Source: DASRDR01 sp035550795
GTDB taxonomy: Bacteria; Methylomirabilota; Methylomirabilia; Rokubacteriales; DASRDR01
Length of the DNA: 64,000 bases
NCBI GenBank assembly: GCA_035550795.1
Contig: DASZOL010000008.1
Location: 124,001-188,000, forward strand
Direction: 5' to 3'
Shown: positions 7,214-15,673 of the stretch, one piece after another
Numbering within the stretch: position 1 is the stretch's first letter
Layout of the letters: every line of letters starts with the position of its first letter
Program-made: the position numbers and the translations under genes
Notes under the pieces: generated by a model
Seen by the model: the letters and a program-made list of their open reading frames with translations, nothing else
Databases searched by the model: none
Told to the model about the DNA's origin: nothing

Positions 7214-9742
7214 TCAGGCCGGGACGGCCTCCGCCGCCGAGGAGCGCCGGAGCATCACGTCGGCCACCTCGGTCGCCGTCGGCCGGCCGAAGAGGTAGCC
7301 CTGCCCCTGATCGCAGCCCAGGCCGCGCAGCTCGTCGAGCTGGTCCTTGGTCTCCACGCCCTCGGCCACGGCCTTGAGCCCCAGCGCACGGGTGAGGCCG
7401 ACGACGGCCCGCACGATCGCCGCATCCCCGCGGTTCGCCGGGAGGCCGGCCACGAAGGAGCGGTCCACCTTGAGCACGTCTATGGGGAACCGCTTCAGGT
7501 AGCCGAGGCTCGAGTAGCCCGTCCCGAAGTCGTCGATGGCCAGGCGGATCCCGATCGCCTTCAGGTGCTCGAGCGTCTTGACCGTGGCGTCGGCGTCGCC
7601 CATCGCGGTGCCCTCGGTGATCTCGACCTCGAGCCCCGAGGCGTCGAGGCCTGATTCGGTCAGCACCTGCCCCACGTCCGCGACCAGCCGCGGATGGCGA
7701 AACTGGCGCGGGGAGAGGTTGACGGCCATGACGAGGTCCAGGCCGATCTCGGCGTCCGCGCGCCAGACGGAGGCCTGCCGGCAGGCGGTCTCGAGCACCC
7801 ACCGACCGATCGGGAGGATGAGTCCGGTCTCCTCGGCGATCGGGATGAAGGACCCGGGCGGCACCAGGCCGCGCTCCGGATGCTCCCAGCGCACGAGCGC
7901 CTCCAGGCCCACGATGCGGGCGGTGCGGAGGTCCACCTGGGGCTGGTAGTGGAGCCGGAGCTCGCCGCGGTCGAGCGCGCGGCGGAGCTCGGTCTCCATC
8001 TTGAGCCGGCCCTTCACCGTCTCGCGCATGCTCGACTTGAAGACCTCGAAGCAGGCGCGGCCGTTGGCCTTGGCCCGGTACATGGCGATGTCCGCGTTCC
8101 GCAGGAGCCCCTGCGCGGTGGTGCCCTGGTCCCGGCCGCCGAGGGCGATCCCGATGCTGGCGCCGACGAAGATCTCCTGGTTCTCGACGCGGAACGACCC
8201 ACGGAACGCCTCGATGATCCGCTCGGAGACGAGGGCCGCGTCCGCGGCGGCGCCGACGTCCTCGAGCAACACGGTGAACTCGTCGCCGCCGATCCGCGCG
8301 ATCGTGTCGACGCGCCGGAGGCAGCCGCGGAGGCGGTCGGCGACCTGGACCAGGAGCTGATCCCCGTGGTCGTGCCCCAGGTTGTCGTTGACCAGCTTGA
8401 ACCGGTCCAGGTCGAGGAAGAGGACCGCCGCGAACTTCCCCCGGCGCGCGGAGCGCTCGAGGGCCTGCTCCAGCCGGTCCATGAAGAGCATCCGGTTCGG
8501 CAGCCCGGTCAGCTGATCGTGCAGCGCGCGCTGCACTAGCTGCTGCTCGAGGGACTTGTGACGGCTGATGTCCCGCGCGTTGAGGACGATGCCCCGGACG
8601 CCCGCCTGGTGAAGCAGGTTGGTCCCCTTCACCTCGAGCCATCGCCACGAGCCGTCGCGATGCTGCCAGCGCAGCTCGACCGAGCGCGACACGCCTCGAC
8701 GGTCGAGCAGCTCGGCGTGGAAGGCCTGGGCGCTCTGGCCGTCTCCCTCGTGGATGAGCGCCCACCCTCGAGTGCCGACCAGACGGTCCGGCTCGTAGCC
8801 CAGCACGGTCTGGACGGCGGGACTCACGTGCCGCACCGTGCCGTCCGCCTCGATCACGAGGATGACGTCCGCGGCGTGCTGCACCAGGGCCCGGAAGCGC
8901 TCCTCGCTCGCACGCAGCCCCTGCTCCTCCACCATCAGCCGCCGGTAGGCGCGCCCGAGGCGGAGGACGCGGAAGCCGAGCCAGCCCACGGCCGCGCCGC
9001 CCAGCCCGGCGAAGACCGCCACGCCGGTCGCCAGGGCCCGGTGAGTCCGCTCGAGCGTCCCGGCGTACATCCCGGCGGCGACCCCGAGCACCTGGCTCAC
9101 CTCCTCGAGACCGGGGCCGCGGGGCGCCACCGCCCGGGCCTGGTCCAGCCGCCCCGCAAGGATCAGCGTGAAGGCCTCGTCCACCGCGACCTGCTGGAGC
9201 TGCACGGCGGTCCGCACCCGGCCGGCCGCTCTCGGGCCGCCGTTCACCCGGAGCAGGCGGTCGAGCGCGCCGATGCGCCCCTCGTCACGGTCCAGCGTCT
9301 CCAGGTCGCGGATGAGCTGCTGCCGGGTCTCGCGGAGCTTCACGGCCAGCTCCGGCCCGCGGCGGGGATCGAGGATTGCCTGGCGCTTGAGCACGTGCTC
9401 CTGACCGATTCGCTCCTCGACCTGCGCCATGAGGAGGAGCGCCCGGCGGTGCGCCGCCGTCTGCTGGACCAGGAGGAAGCCGCCGAGCGCCGAGAGCCCC
9501 AGGAGGGTGAGCGCCGTGACCAGGGCGAGGTGACCGGACAGGTCTCGGCGCCACCCGCTCGGACCCACGTCCGGACGCCGGGAATCGCTGGCGACCTCCG
9601 GTGCGGGGGACGACGCCTTCGACCAGGGCCACCGGACGCGAAGCGGCCAGCCGGGCGATCGAGGCTTCACACGCTCTCCCACACAGAAGTTGGGCGTTCC
9701 CCCGGGTTCCCGGAGCGCCGTGGGGGACGAGGCAAGTCTCAT
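7214..9742 (-). CDS. Membrane-bound PAS-GGDEF-EAL cyclic-di-GMP protein
   Basis: 842 residues. A first membrane segment at about 72-95 (LALVTALTLLGLSALGGFLL) is followed by a coiled, probably periplasmic, helical sensor of about 130 residues, a second segment near 235-260 and a PAS domain (ERFRALVQHAADVILVIEADG). The cyclase domain has an intact RIGGDEF. The phosphodiesterase domain has EALVRWEHP, NLSPRQF, EITEG and DDFGTGYSSLGYLKRFP, all catalytic residues retained. Both activities are therefore possible; many dual proteins run one only. It would tune motility or matrix production in response to a periplasmic or PAS-bound signal. The 170-base upstream gap shows no riboswitch fold that I recognise. 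Confidence 0.93.
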   Translation of the reverse strand: MRLASSPTALREPGGTPNFCVGERVKPRSPGWPLRVRWPWSKASSPAPEVASDSRRPDVGPSGWRRDLSGHLALVTALTLLGLSALGGFLLVQQTAAHRRALLLMAQVEERIGQEHVLKRQAILDPRRGPELAVKLRETRQQLIRDLETLDRDEGRIGALDRLLRVNGGPRAAGRVRTAVQLQQVAVDEAFTLILAGRLDQARAVAPRGPGLEEVSQVLGVAAGMYAGTLERTHRALATGVAVFAGLGGAAVGWLGFRVLRLGRAYRRLMVEEQGLRASEERFRALVQHAADVILVIEADGTVRHVSPAVQTVLGYEPDRLVGTRGWALIHEGDGQSAQAFHAELLDRRGVSRSVELRWQHRDGSWRWLEVKGTNLLHQAGVRGIVLNARDISRHKSLEQQLVQRALHDQLTGLPNRMLFMDRLEQALERSARRGKFAAVLFLDLDRFKLVNDNLGHDHGDQLLVQVADRLRGCLRRVDTIARIGGDEFTVLLEDVGAAADAALVSERIIEAFRGSFRVENQEIFVGASIGIALGGRDQGTTAQGLLRNADIAMYRAKANGRACFEVFKSSMRETVKGRLKMETELRRALDRGELRLHYQPQVDLRTARIVGLEALVRWEHPERGLVPPGSFIPIAEETGLILPIGRWVLETACRQASVWRADAEIGLDLVMAVNLSPRQFRHPRLVADVGQVLTESGLDASGLEVEITEGTAMGDADATVKTLEHLKAIGIRLAIDDFGTGYSSLGYLKRFPIDVLKVDRSFVAGLPANRGDAAIVRAVVGLTRALGLKAVAEGVETKDQLDELRGLGCDQGQGYLFGRPTATEVADVMLRRSSAAEAVPA

Positions 9743-9912
9743 GCCTGGAATTGCCTTGCGAAACGGGCCTCGGAGAGATGGGTTGGGCGCCTTATGAGCG
9801 GGCCTGAGTCAGTCCGAACTCGAGAGATGCCCCGGATCTGTCGGGGATGCCTGACAATCTGGCGTGTGACGAAATGCCGCGGGTCCCGTCGAAGATCGTC
9901 ACTCCCGAAGGG

Positions 9913-10713
9913 TCAAAACGGCCGAGGCACCCCCGGGGCGCCGGCCAGGAGCCCGAGTCCCCAGCCCGCGAGCACGACCCCGACCCCCACGGTCACCCGG
10001 CGGCCCCAGGCGACCGCCTTCTCCACGAACATGGCCGCCGCCAGCGCCAGCATCCATCCCAGATTGGCCCCGCCGACCGCGAACATCAGGAGCATCAAGG
10101 CCCAGCAACACCCGACGCAGTAGACGCCATGGAGCGTCCCCACCCGCAGCGCCCGCAGCCCCCGCGACGCCCCGCGCCAGTGCTGGACCACGAAGCCGAT
10201 GGGGGAACGACACTGGCGAAGACAGGAGTACTTGAGGGGAGAGAACTGGAAGAGGCCGGCTCCGAGAAGCAGCGCGCCCGGCAAGCGCTCTGGACGGGCG
10301 GCGAGCCACGCGGATCCCTCGGCGAGGCGGTGGAGACCCAGGTCCACGACCAGCGCCGCGGCGCCGAACAGCGCCCAGATCCCCAGATACCCCGCGCACA
10401 GCAGAGCGAGGAGGCGCCCCGATCCGTCCGTGATCGTGAGGAACACGCGGACCAGCGGGAACGTCGAGGGAAGCATCATCGCGACCGACATGAGGGTCCA
10501 CGCGGCCAGAAAGGTCGCGAGCCGGGTCGCCGAGAACGCGCCCGTCTCCCCCAGGCCCGCGTGCGAGAGCCAGGCCCCGGCGCCCAGGGCGTCGGCGAGC
10601 CCCAGGCTCGCCCAGGCCGCGGCGACGAGCGCGGCAAGGACGCCGCCGTACACCCACGGCTCGAGGCGGTCCTCGACCGTGGGGGCGGCGTGAGCCTCCA
10701 CCGGTGACGCCAC
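9913..10713 (-). CDS. DUF2182 integral membrane protein
   Basis: 266 residues, GTG start, about seven hydrophobic segments. Two Cys-bearing motifs mark the family: YSCLRQCRSP near residue 165 and YCVGCCWALM near residue 200, with MSVAMMLPSTFPL earlier. Such Cys and Met placement in membrane helices suggests metal handling; DUF2182 proteins are often encoded beside DUF1326 proteins, as here, where the DUF1326 gene ends seven bases upstream. The two probably form one operon and act together, perhaps in copper or other soft-metal trafficking. That role is inference from motif and neighbourhood. Confidence 0.85.
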   Translation of the reverse strand: MASPVEAHAAPTVEDRLEPWVYGGVLAALVAAAWASLGLADALGAGAWLSHAGLGETGAFSATRLATFLAAWTLMSVAMMLPSTFPLVRVFLTITDGSGRLLALLCAGYLGIWALFGAAALVVDLGLHRLAEGSAWLAARPERLPGALLLGAGLFQFSPLKYSCLRQCRSPIGFVVQHWRGASRGLRALRVGTLHGVYCVGCCWALMLLMFAVGGANLGWMLALAAAMFVEKAVAWGRRVTVGVGVVLAGWGLGLLAGAPGVPRPF

Positions 10714-10720
10714 GCGGGGG

Positions 10721-11335
10721 CTACGCGGCGAAGCGGAACGACCCCTCGATCGCGTTGCGATTCTCGAACGACCACTCCATCCCGTGCTCGGGGATGCTCA
10801 CCTTGTGATAGGTCGCCTTGGACACGTACGCCGGGGAGCCCGGGATCGTGGTGAAGATCGTGTTGGTGATGGTCGTCGGTTTGCCCTTGGCGTCGGCGTA
10901 GGGCGCCATGGCCGCTTCCACTTTGTCACCCACCTTGATCGTGCCCTTGCCCTTGGTGAGCTTGTACTGGATGGGGACGTCGTAGACGCCCTTGACCTCG
11001 CCCACTAGCTTGGCGAGATCCGCGAGCGGGCCGCCAAGCTTGCCGGTCCAGGCATCGAGGATTGCCTGCTTCTGCGCCGGCTTCGCCTTGTTGCTCATGT
11101 ACACGACGACCTTCCAGTTTCCCTTGAGCACGTTGCCGGGGATCTGGGCAACCAGAACGAACGGGATGCCACTCACGTCGACACCGTGAATCGTTCCCTT
11201 CTCGATCCGGTAGGCGACGAACGCGTCGCACACGCCGCCGTGCGGATCCTCTCCGATCCAGCACGGGCATGGCGCGCCGCAGGAGCAGGCCTCCAGAATG
11301 GATCCCTGAACGCGGTACTTGGGCTTGGTTGGCAT
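10721..11335 (-). CDS. DUF1326 protein
   Basis: 204 residues. The N-terminus carries EACSCGAPCPCW, a dense Cys cluster followed by a further Cys at GGVCDAF, the hallmark of DUF1326. The rest is a beta-rich domain (PFVLVAQIPGNVL, WKVVVYMSN) and a late GMEWSFENRNAIEGSF block. There is no signal peptide, so it is predicted cytoplasmic. The Cys cluster could bind a soft metal; with the membrane DUF2182 partner immediately downstream a metal-transfer pair is a reasonable guess. Ribosome site GGGAGGACC precedes the ATG. No enzyme activity can be assigned. Confidence 0.85.
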   Translation of the reverse strand: MPTKPKYRVQGSILEACSCGAPCPCWIGEDPHGGVCDAFVAYRIEKGTIHGVDVSGIPFVLVAQIPGNVLKGNWKVVVYMSNKAKPAQKQAILDAWTGKLGGPLADLAKLVGEVKGVYDVPIQYKLTKGKGTIKVGDKVEAAMAPYADAKGKPTTITNTIFTTIPGSPAYVSKATYHKVSIPEHGMEWSFENRNAIEGSFRFAA

Positions 11336-11570
11336 TGATGGTCCTCCCTACGTCGGTGGCGTCTGTTCAGGTGGGGCGGTTCCTAGCCGGGGCACGAGGG
11401 AGACGATCGGCTGACCCCGGGGCTCGCCTGGGCCGCGAGCGGCTTGGCGGGGAGCAGCTGCCGGCGAGCTCGTGGGCGTACCAGACCTCCGTCAGACGGC
11501 GCCCGGACTGTAACGCCGCGACGAAGAGGTCGTCAAGGCCCTGGCCGCCCGCCCCCCGGATGCCGCGCGC

Positions 11571-11599
11571 TTGACACGCCGGGGACCGGGCCGTATCAA
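11571..11599 (+). promoter_or_regulatory. Consensus sigma70-type promoter upstream of LhgO
   Basis: TTGACA at 11571-11576, exactly 17 bases, then TATCAA at 11594-11599. The expected transcript start is near 11606, only two or three bases before the GTG of a 22-codon mini-ORF. Confidence 0.7.
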
Positions 11600-11608
11600 T
11601 ACGAGCTT

Positions 11609-11677
11609 GTGTGGAGGGCCATGCGGAGAGGGTACACCGTGAGCCGCCTTGTCGTGCGCGGCGGGCGGCGGGGATGA
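11609..11677 (+). CDS. 22-codon mini-ORF overlapping the LhgO start
   Basis: GTG at 11609 begins a 22-residue frame rich in Arg and Val that stops with TGA at 11675-11677; the LhgO ATG at 11674 overlaps it as ATGA. The strong promoter just upstream puts the transcript start almost on this GTG, so it would be translated from a leaderless end and could couple ribosomes onto lhgO. It may be a leader peptide or merely the way a leaderless transcript feeds an internal start. No known homologue in my reading. Confidence 0.4.
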   Translation: MWRAMRRGYTVSRLVVRGGRRG

Positions 11678-12885
11678 GCGAGCGATTCGACCTGGCCGTG
11701 GTGGGCGGCGGGATCGTGGGGCTTGCCACGGCGCGCGCCCTCCTCGCGGAGCGACCGCAGCTCCGGCTCGCGATCCTCGAGAAAGAGGCGCGCCTCGCCA
11801 CCCACCAGACCGGCCACAACAGCGGGGTCATCCACTCCGGGATCTACTATCGCCCGGACTCACACAAGGCGCGGCTGTGCGTCGAGGGCGCGCGGCTGAT
11901 GAGGGACTTCTGCGCGGAGCACGCGATCCGGGTCGACGCGATCGGCAAGGTGATCGTCGCCACCTCCGAGACCGAGCTGCCGCGGCTCCAGACTCTCTTC
12001 GAACGCGGCACGGCCAACGGGGTCGCGGGGCTCTCCCTGATGGACACGGGGCGCCTGCGGGAGATCGAGCCTCATGCCCGGGCCATCCGCGGGATCCATT
12101 CGCCGGCCACCGCGATCGTCGACTACGGGGAAGTGGCCCAGGCGCTGGCGCGCGGGCTGCTCGCCCAGGGCGCCGTCATCCGGACCGGCGCCCGGGTCAC
12201 GGCGATCCGGCGAACCGGCGAGGGCTTCCACCTGTCGACGACATCCGGACCCGTGCAGTCGCGCTACCTCGTCAACTGCGCCGGCCTGTACTCCGATGTC
12301 GTCGCCCGGCTCGCGGGCGTCCACCCGGGCGTCCGGATCATCCCCTTCCGGGGGGAGTACTACATGATCCGCCCGGAGCGGCACGACTTGGTGCGGGGGC
12401 TCATCTACCCGGTGCCAGACCCGGAGTTCCCGTTCCTCGGCGTCCACTTCACGCGCACCGTCCACGGCGAGGTCGAGGCAGGGCCGAACGCCGTGCTGGC
12501 CTTCGCGCGCGAAGGCTACCGGCTCGGCCGGATCCACCTCCGGGAGCTGGCCGCCACCCTCGCCTACTCGGGCTTCTGGGTGATGGCCCGCCGATACTGG
12601 CGGACCGCGAGCTACGAGATGTACCGCTCGCTGAGCAAGGCGGCGTTCGTGCGGGCCCTCCAGCGCCTCGTTCCCGACATCCGCGCGGGCGACATCACGC
12701 CCGGCGGCGCGGGCGTCCGCGCCCAGGCGGTCGCCGCCGACGGATCGCTCGTCGACGACTTCCGCATCGTCAAGTCGCCCGACGCGATCCACGTACTGAA
12801 CGCTCCGTCGCCCGCGGCCACGGCCTCGCTGGCGATCGGCCGTCACATCGCCGGTCTGGCCGGGGAGGCGTTCGCCCTCCGCTGA
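11674..12885 (+). CDS. lhgO: L-2-hydroxyglutarate oxidase (LhgO-like FAD oxidoreductase)
   Basis: 403 residues from the ATG at 11674, preferred over the upstream ATG at 11611 because the protein then begins right before VVGGGIVGLATARAL, the FAD dinucleotide site. The family signatures HNSGVIHSGIYYRPDS, LCVEGARLMRDFC, PFRGEYYMI, FPFLGVHFTR and the terminal NAPSPAATASLAIGRHI are all present and near identical in order to LhgO. The enzyme oxidises L-2-hydroxyglutarate to 2-oxoglutarate and passes electrons to the quinone pool. It removes a side product of malate or lactate dehydrogenase and links lysine or glutarate breakdown to the TCA cycle. Confidence 0.92.
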   Translation: MSERFDLAVVGGGIVGLATARALLAERPQLRLAILEKEARLATHQTGHNSGVIHSGIYYRPDSHKARLCVEGARLMRDFCAEHAIRVDAIGKVIVATSETELPRLQTLFERGTANGVAGLSLMDTGRLREIEPHARAIRGIHSPATAIVDYGEVAQALARGLLAQGAVIRTGARVTAIRRTGEGFHLSTTSGPVQSRYLVNCAGLYSDVVARLAGVHPGVRIIPFRGEYYMIRPERHDLVRGLIYPVPDPEFPFLGVHFTRTVHGEVEAGPNAVLAFAREGYRLGRIHLRELAATLAYSGFWVMARRYWRTASYEMYRSLSKAAFVRALQRLVPDIRAGDITPGGAGVRAQAVAADGSLVDDFRIVKSPDAIHVLNAPSPAATASLAIGRHIAGLAGEAFALR

Positions 12886-12933
12886 CCGCCACGCGGGTGG
12901 CCGGGGCAGGCGCCGGGGCGCGGACCGGACCGC

Positions 12934-13770
12934 TCAGCCGCGCGACTCGCCGAGCTCGGCCGCGAAGAACCGGGTCACCTCGACGATCGCGTCGGCGCGG
13001 GCCACGGGGTCCGTGCCCACCGTCGCGCCGGAGCAGCCGTCGGCCTTGGTGTGGTTCCGCACCTCGGGCCGGTAGCGCACGGGCGTCGCGGGCGCATCGA
13101 AGCTGTGATGGGCGCCCGGGTACACCCTGATCGCGATCGGCGCGCCGGCCGCGCGCGCTCGCTCCACGATCGCGACGCACGGCGCGGCCGGCGTCCAGTC
13201 GTCGAGGGCGCCGATCAGAACGAGGAGGGGCGCGTAGGGACGGAAGTCCGGCCCGCCCGGGTAGGCCCGTGTGCAGTTCGGATAGAACGCCACGGCGGCG
13301 CGGAAGTCCCGCTCGATGGCGCCCTGGTCGAAGAGGACGCTGAGCGTGGCCGCCGCGCCGTTCGACCAGCCGAGGAGCCCGACCCGCGCGGCCTCCACGT
13401 CCGGCCGATCCTGGAGGTAGCGCAGCGCGCCCCGGGCGTCGTCCGCGCGGTCGCGGACCGGCGACAGGAGGTGGCGGCCCGTGCACACCTCATCGATGCC
13501 CCGGGGGCCGAAGCTATCGACCAGCAGCGTGACGTAGCCGAGATGGCGGAAGTGCTCCGCCCAGAACCTGAGCTTCCCCTGAACGGCCCCGGCCTTCGTC
13601 CGCAGACCGGAGCACCCGTGAAGCATCACGACGGCGGGAAACGGCCCCGGGCCGGCCGGACGGAGCAGGAGCCCCTGGAGGGCCGCGGCGGGCCGGCCCT
13701 GCCGGGGTGCGCCGGCGAAGCCGACCAGCTCGCCCACCAGCGCGGGCGCCCCGGACAGGCCGCTCCTCAC
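12934..13770 (-). CDS. Dienelactone-hydrolase-family alpha/beta hydrolase
   Basis: 278 residues from the GTG at 13770, which overlaps the TGA of the preceding NIPSNAP gene as GTGA. The fold is alpha/beta hydrolase: oxyanion loop VVMLHGCSG, nucleophile elbow GWSNGAA with Ser (classical dienelactone hydrolases have Cys), acid Asp in GALDDWTP and catalytic His in GAHHSFD. Late RPEVRNHTKADGCSG is typical of the COG0412 group. Substrate unknown: esters or lactones are likely. It is the last gene of an overlapping NUDIX-NIPSNAP-hydrolase unit, so the three products should be made together. Confidence 0.87.
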   Translation of the reverse strand: MRSGLSGAPALVGELVGFAGAPRQGRPAAALQGLLLRPAGPGPFPAVVMLHGCSGLRTKAGAVQGKLRFWAEHFRHLGYVTLLVDSFGPRGIDEVCTGRHLLSPVRDRADDARGALRYLQDRPDVEAARVGLLGWSNGAAATLSVLFDQGAIERDFRAAVAFYPNCTRAYPGGPDFRPYAPLLVLIGALDDWTPAAPCVAIVERARAAGAPIAIRVYPGAHHSFDAPATPVRYRPEVRNHTKADGCSGATVGTDPVARADAIVEVTRFFAAELGESRG

Positions 13771-14090
13771 TGCATCGGCGAGTAGGGCGTCGGACGCCAG
13801 AGCTCGTTTCGGGCGCGCGCCACGGTGGGCCGGTCCTTCTCGGACTCCGCCCGTACGCGGTGCCACTCCGGATCGGCCATGAACGCGTTCCACGCCTTCT
13901 CGCGGTGCGCGAGATCGCTGCACCGCAGGACGTGGTGAAGCACGCTCGTCGTGCCGACGATCGCTTCCCAGAACCCGAGCACGCCGAGGCCGTGCTTCCG
14001 GACGAGTCCGGGGGTGTGGTTCTGGAACCGGGCGTGCATGGCCGGCATGCGGCCGGGCACGACCTCGTAGCTGCGCAGCTCGTAGATCAC
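13767..14090 (-). CDS. NIPSNAP-family protein
   Basis: 107 residues, the length of a single NIPSNAP ferredoxin-like domain. It begins MIYELRSYEVVPGRM, has FQNHTPGLVRKHGLGVLGFWEA and ends with FMADPEWHRVRAESE, all family marks. Such alpha/beta-barrel dimers often accompany catabolic enzymes and some act on small hydrophobic substrates; no catalytic set is defined. Its ATG overlaps the NUDIX stop as ATGA and its TGA overlaps the hydrolase GTG, so translation of the trio is coupled. Confidence 0.88.
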   Translation of the reverse strand: MIYELRSYEVVPGRMPAMHARFQNHTPGLVRKHGLGVLGFWEAIVGTTSVLHHVLRCSDLAHREKAWNAFMADPEWHRVRAESEKDRPTVARARNELWRPTPYSPMQ

Positions 14091-14773
14091 CGGTGGGGCT
14101 CCTCTCCGGCAGGCGTGGTGGACGCGAGCGCCCGCGCCGCGCGGAGCGCCCGGCGAAGGCCGTGGTCGAGATCGACCGTCGCGAGCTCATCCCACGTGAA
14201 CCACCGGACGGCCCGGGCCTCCGCAGCGGCGGGCCGCGGCGTCGCGTCCCGCGGCGCGACGACCAGGTAGCGGAGGTCCAGGTGGCGATGGGCCGGCTCG
14301 GTGCCTCGGGCCGGGATCGGGTGCACGTCGACGTCCAGGGGCCGCCGGGCCGTCGGGTGGAGCCAGAAGCCCTCGATGCCGGTCTCCTCGCGCGCCTCGC
14401 GGAGCGCGACGGTCTCGCCCTCTCGCTCCCCGAGCTCCGCGTGGCCGCCCGGCTGGAGCCATCGCCCGAGCTTGCGGTGGCGGAGCAGGAGCACCCGGTC
14501 GCCCGCCGCCGAGACGACGACCGCGCTCCCGGTGAAGTGCCCCTCGACGATGCCGCGGGCGAAGGGCTCCGGGTGCCGGTCGAGGAAGGCGAGCATCTCC
14601 GTCAGGTCGCTTGCCTCCTTCGCGTCCGCCGGCACGTGCCCGCGTAGCAGATCGCCCAGACGCGAGCCGACCGGGGCGTCTCCCCCGCGGGCCGGCGCCG
14701 CGCCGGACACGCCGACGCCGTCAGCGCTCACGATGGGCGGACGGACTCCACGGGGGCTCACGATCCTCTGCAC
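14087..14773 (-). CDS. NUDIX hydrolase
   Basis: 228 residues with the Nudix helix GGHAELGEREGETVALREAR then EETGIEG around residues 113-140, matching the G..E..REx.EExG pattern with one extra residue in the first spacer. The N-terminal 75 residues are helical, as in several Nudix proteins that carry an extra cap. The enzyme should cleave a nucleoside diphosphate linked to another group; the substrate is unknown. GTG at 14773 is used here, but a GTG at 14761 is equally possible because a TTGACA (minus strand, 14796-14801) with a weak TACCGT box (14772-14777) would place the transcript start very near. It leads the three-gene overlapping unit. Confidence 0.87.
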   Translation of the reverse strand: MQRIVSPRGVRPPIVSADGVGVSGAAPARGGDAPVGSRLGDLLRGHVPADAKEASDLTEMLAFLDRHPEPFARGIVEGHFTGSAVVVSAAGDRVLLLRHRKLGRWLQPGGHAELGEREGETVALREAREETGIEGFWLHPTARRPLDVDVHPIPARGTEPAHRHLDLRYLVVAPRDATPRPAAAEARAVRWFTWDELATVDLDHGLRRALRAARALASTTPAGEEPHR

Positions 14774-14801
14774 GGTAGGGCGGCGCCCCCGTGGCTGTCA
14801 A
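14772..14801 (-). promoter_or_regulatory. Possible promoter of the NUDIX-NIPSNAP-hydrolase unit
   Basis: Minus-strand TTGACA (14796-14801), 18 bases, TACCGT (14772-14777). The -35 is perfect and the -10 weak. It overlaps the GTG at 14773, so the true start codon would be GTG 14761 if this promoter is used. Confidence 0.35.
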
Positions 14802-14854
14802 CATCACGCCACCCCTTCACGCCACCCCTTCCTCCGTATGGCACACTCGGGTCC

Positions 14855-15283
14855 GTGGGCCTCGGACGCACGACCCGCTTCGCGCCGCTTCCCGCCGGAT
14901 CCCGTCGCGTCAACGTCATGCGGGCGGGCGCGGGCGGCGTCAAGGCGCTCGCGCCGTCCGACGAGCTTCTGGCGGAATTCATGGCCCGGAAGCGCGCGCT
15001 GGTCCGCGCCGGAACGGCGTCGGATGCGGCCCACTCCGCCGCCCACCAGGCGATGGGTTACCGTGATCGGTATCTCGCCGAGGTGAGAGCCCGACCCGAC
15101 GCGCTCGCGGCGCTCCGGCAGCTCATCGCCGAGGCCCTCAGCGGCGACGTCTACGTCATGTGCATGTGCGCCTACCGGACTCCCGGGCGCGCATGCCACA
15201 CCTACGCGCTGCTCGACCTCGCCCGCGAGCTGGATCCCCAGCTGCGGGAGCTGCCGGAGCCCGCTCCCCGCGCGACGCGGTAG
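14855..15283 (+). CDS. Small protein with a DUF488-like CxC...CH motif
   Basis: 142 residues from GTG 14855, or 121 from ATG 14918. The recognisable part is the C-terminal half: LIAEALSGDVYVMCMCAYRT followed by a CHTYALLDLA helix, which resembles the short C.C...CH motif of DUF488 and DUF4326 proteins. The preceding region is helical and charged. Codon use matches the GC-rich neighbours. It is divergent to the NUDIX unit and convergent with the DUF971 gene. Function unknown; DUF488 proteins have been linked to nucleic-acid or metal processes, but I would not transfer that. Confidence 0.6.
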   Translation: MGLGRTTRFAPLPAGSRRVNVMRAGAGGVKALAPSDELLAEFMARKRALVRAGTASDAAHSAAHQAMGYRDRYLAEVRARPDALAALRQLIAEALSGDVYVMCMCAYRTPGRACHTYALLDLARELDPQLRELPEPAPRATR

Positions 15284-15300
15284 CCGGCGGGCAGCCGGGC

Positions 15301-15633
15301 CTATCCGGGCTCCACGGTGTGGCCGGCGCCGCACGCCGCGCACGGACACCACTCCCGGAGCTTCCGGAAGGTGTAGATCCCGGTCGAATGGCCGTCGCTC
15401 CAGCGCACGCGGATCGCGTACCGGCCCACGAGCGCGATCTCGTCCGCCCGGATGTCGGGACGGACCGACGCCGGATTGAGAAGGCGCTGCCCGGTCAGCT
15501 CGTGCACGCAGCCGGCGCAGGGGCATCGCTCGCGGAGCATCTTGTTCTGAAAGACGCTCCGGTGCCCGTCGGCCCACGCGACGTGGAGCTCGCGGCCATC
15601 GATCCGTCGAATCTCGACCGGTGCGTCGGACAT
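15301..15633 (-). CDS. DUF971 / gamma-butyrobetaine-hydroxylase-like N-terminal domain protein
   Basis: 110 residues from ATG 15633 (an upstream in-frame ATG at 15714 lies inside the divergent MFS gene region and adds no conserved sequence). Blocks are IRRIDGRELHVAWADGHRSVF, LRERCPCAGC, RADEIALVGRYAIRVRWSDGHSTGIYTF and LREWCPCAAC. The two C-x-C-x2-C groups and the W.DGH...F pattern are typical of the domain found alone in bacteria and fused to hydroxylases or Fe-S scaffold partners elsewhere. The Cys groups could bind zinc or an Fe-S cluster. Convergent with the gene at 14855. Confidence 0.87.
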   Translation of the reverse strand: MSDAPVEIRRIDGRELHVAWADGHRSVFQNKMLRERCPCAGCVHELTGQRLLNPASVRPDIRADEIALVGRYAIRVRWSDGHSTGIYTFRKLREWCPCAACGAGHTVEPG

Positions 15634-15660
15634 CGCTTCCGTTCCTTCGCCCTGAGCCCG

Positions 15661-15666
15661 TATCCT
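15661..15666 (+). promoter_or_regulatory. Putative -10 box, leaderless type, before the MFS gene
   Basis: TATCCT followed by seven bases and then the GTG start codon at 15674. No convincing -35. Same layout as at ligA (62727). Confidence 0.4.
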
Positions 15667-15673
15667 ACCAGCC

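Noticed and set aside
9743..9912. Possible cyclic-di-GMP riboswitch before the GGDEF/EAL gene.
   Set aside because: Only a small CCCCG/CGGGG stem was seen; the conserved GEMM core and paired helices are not there.
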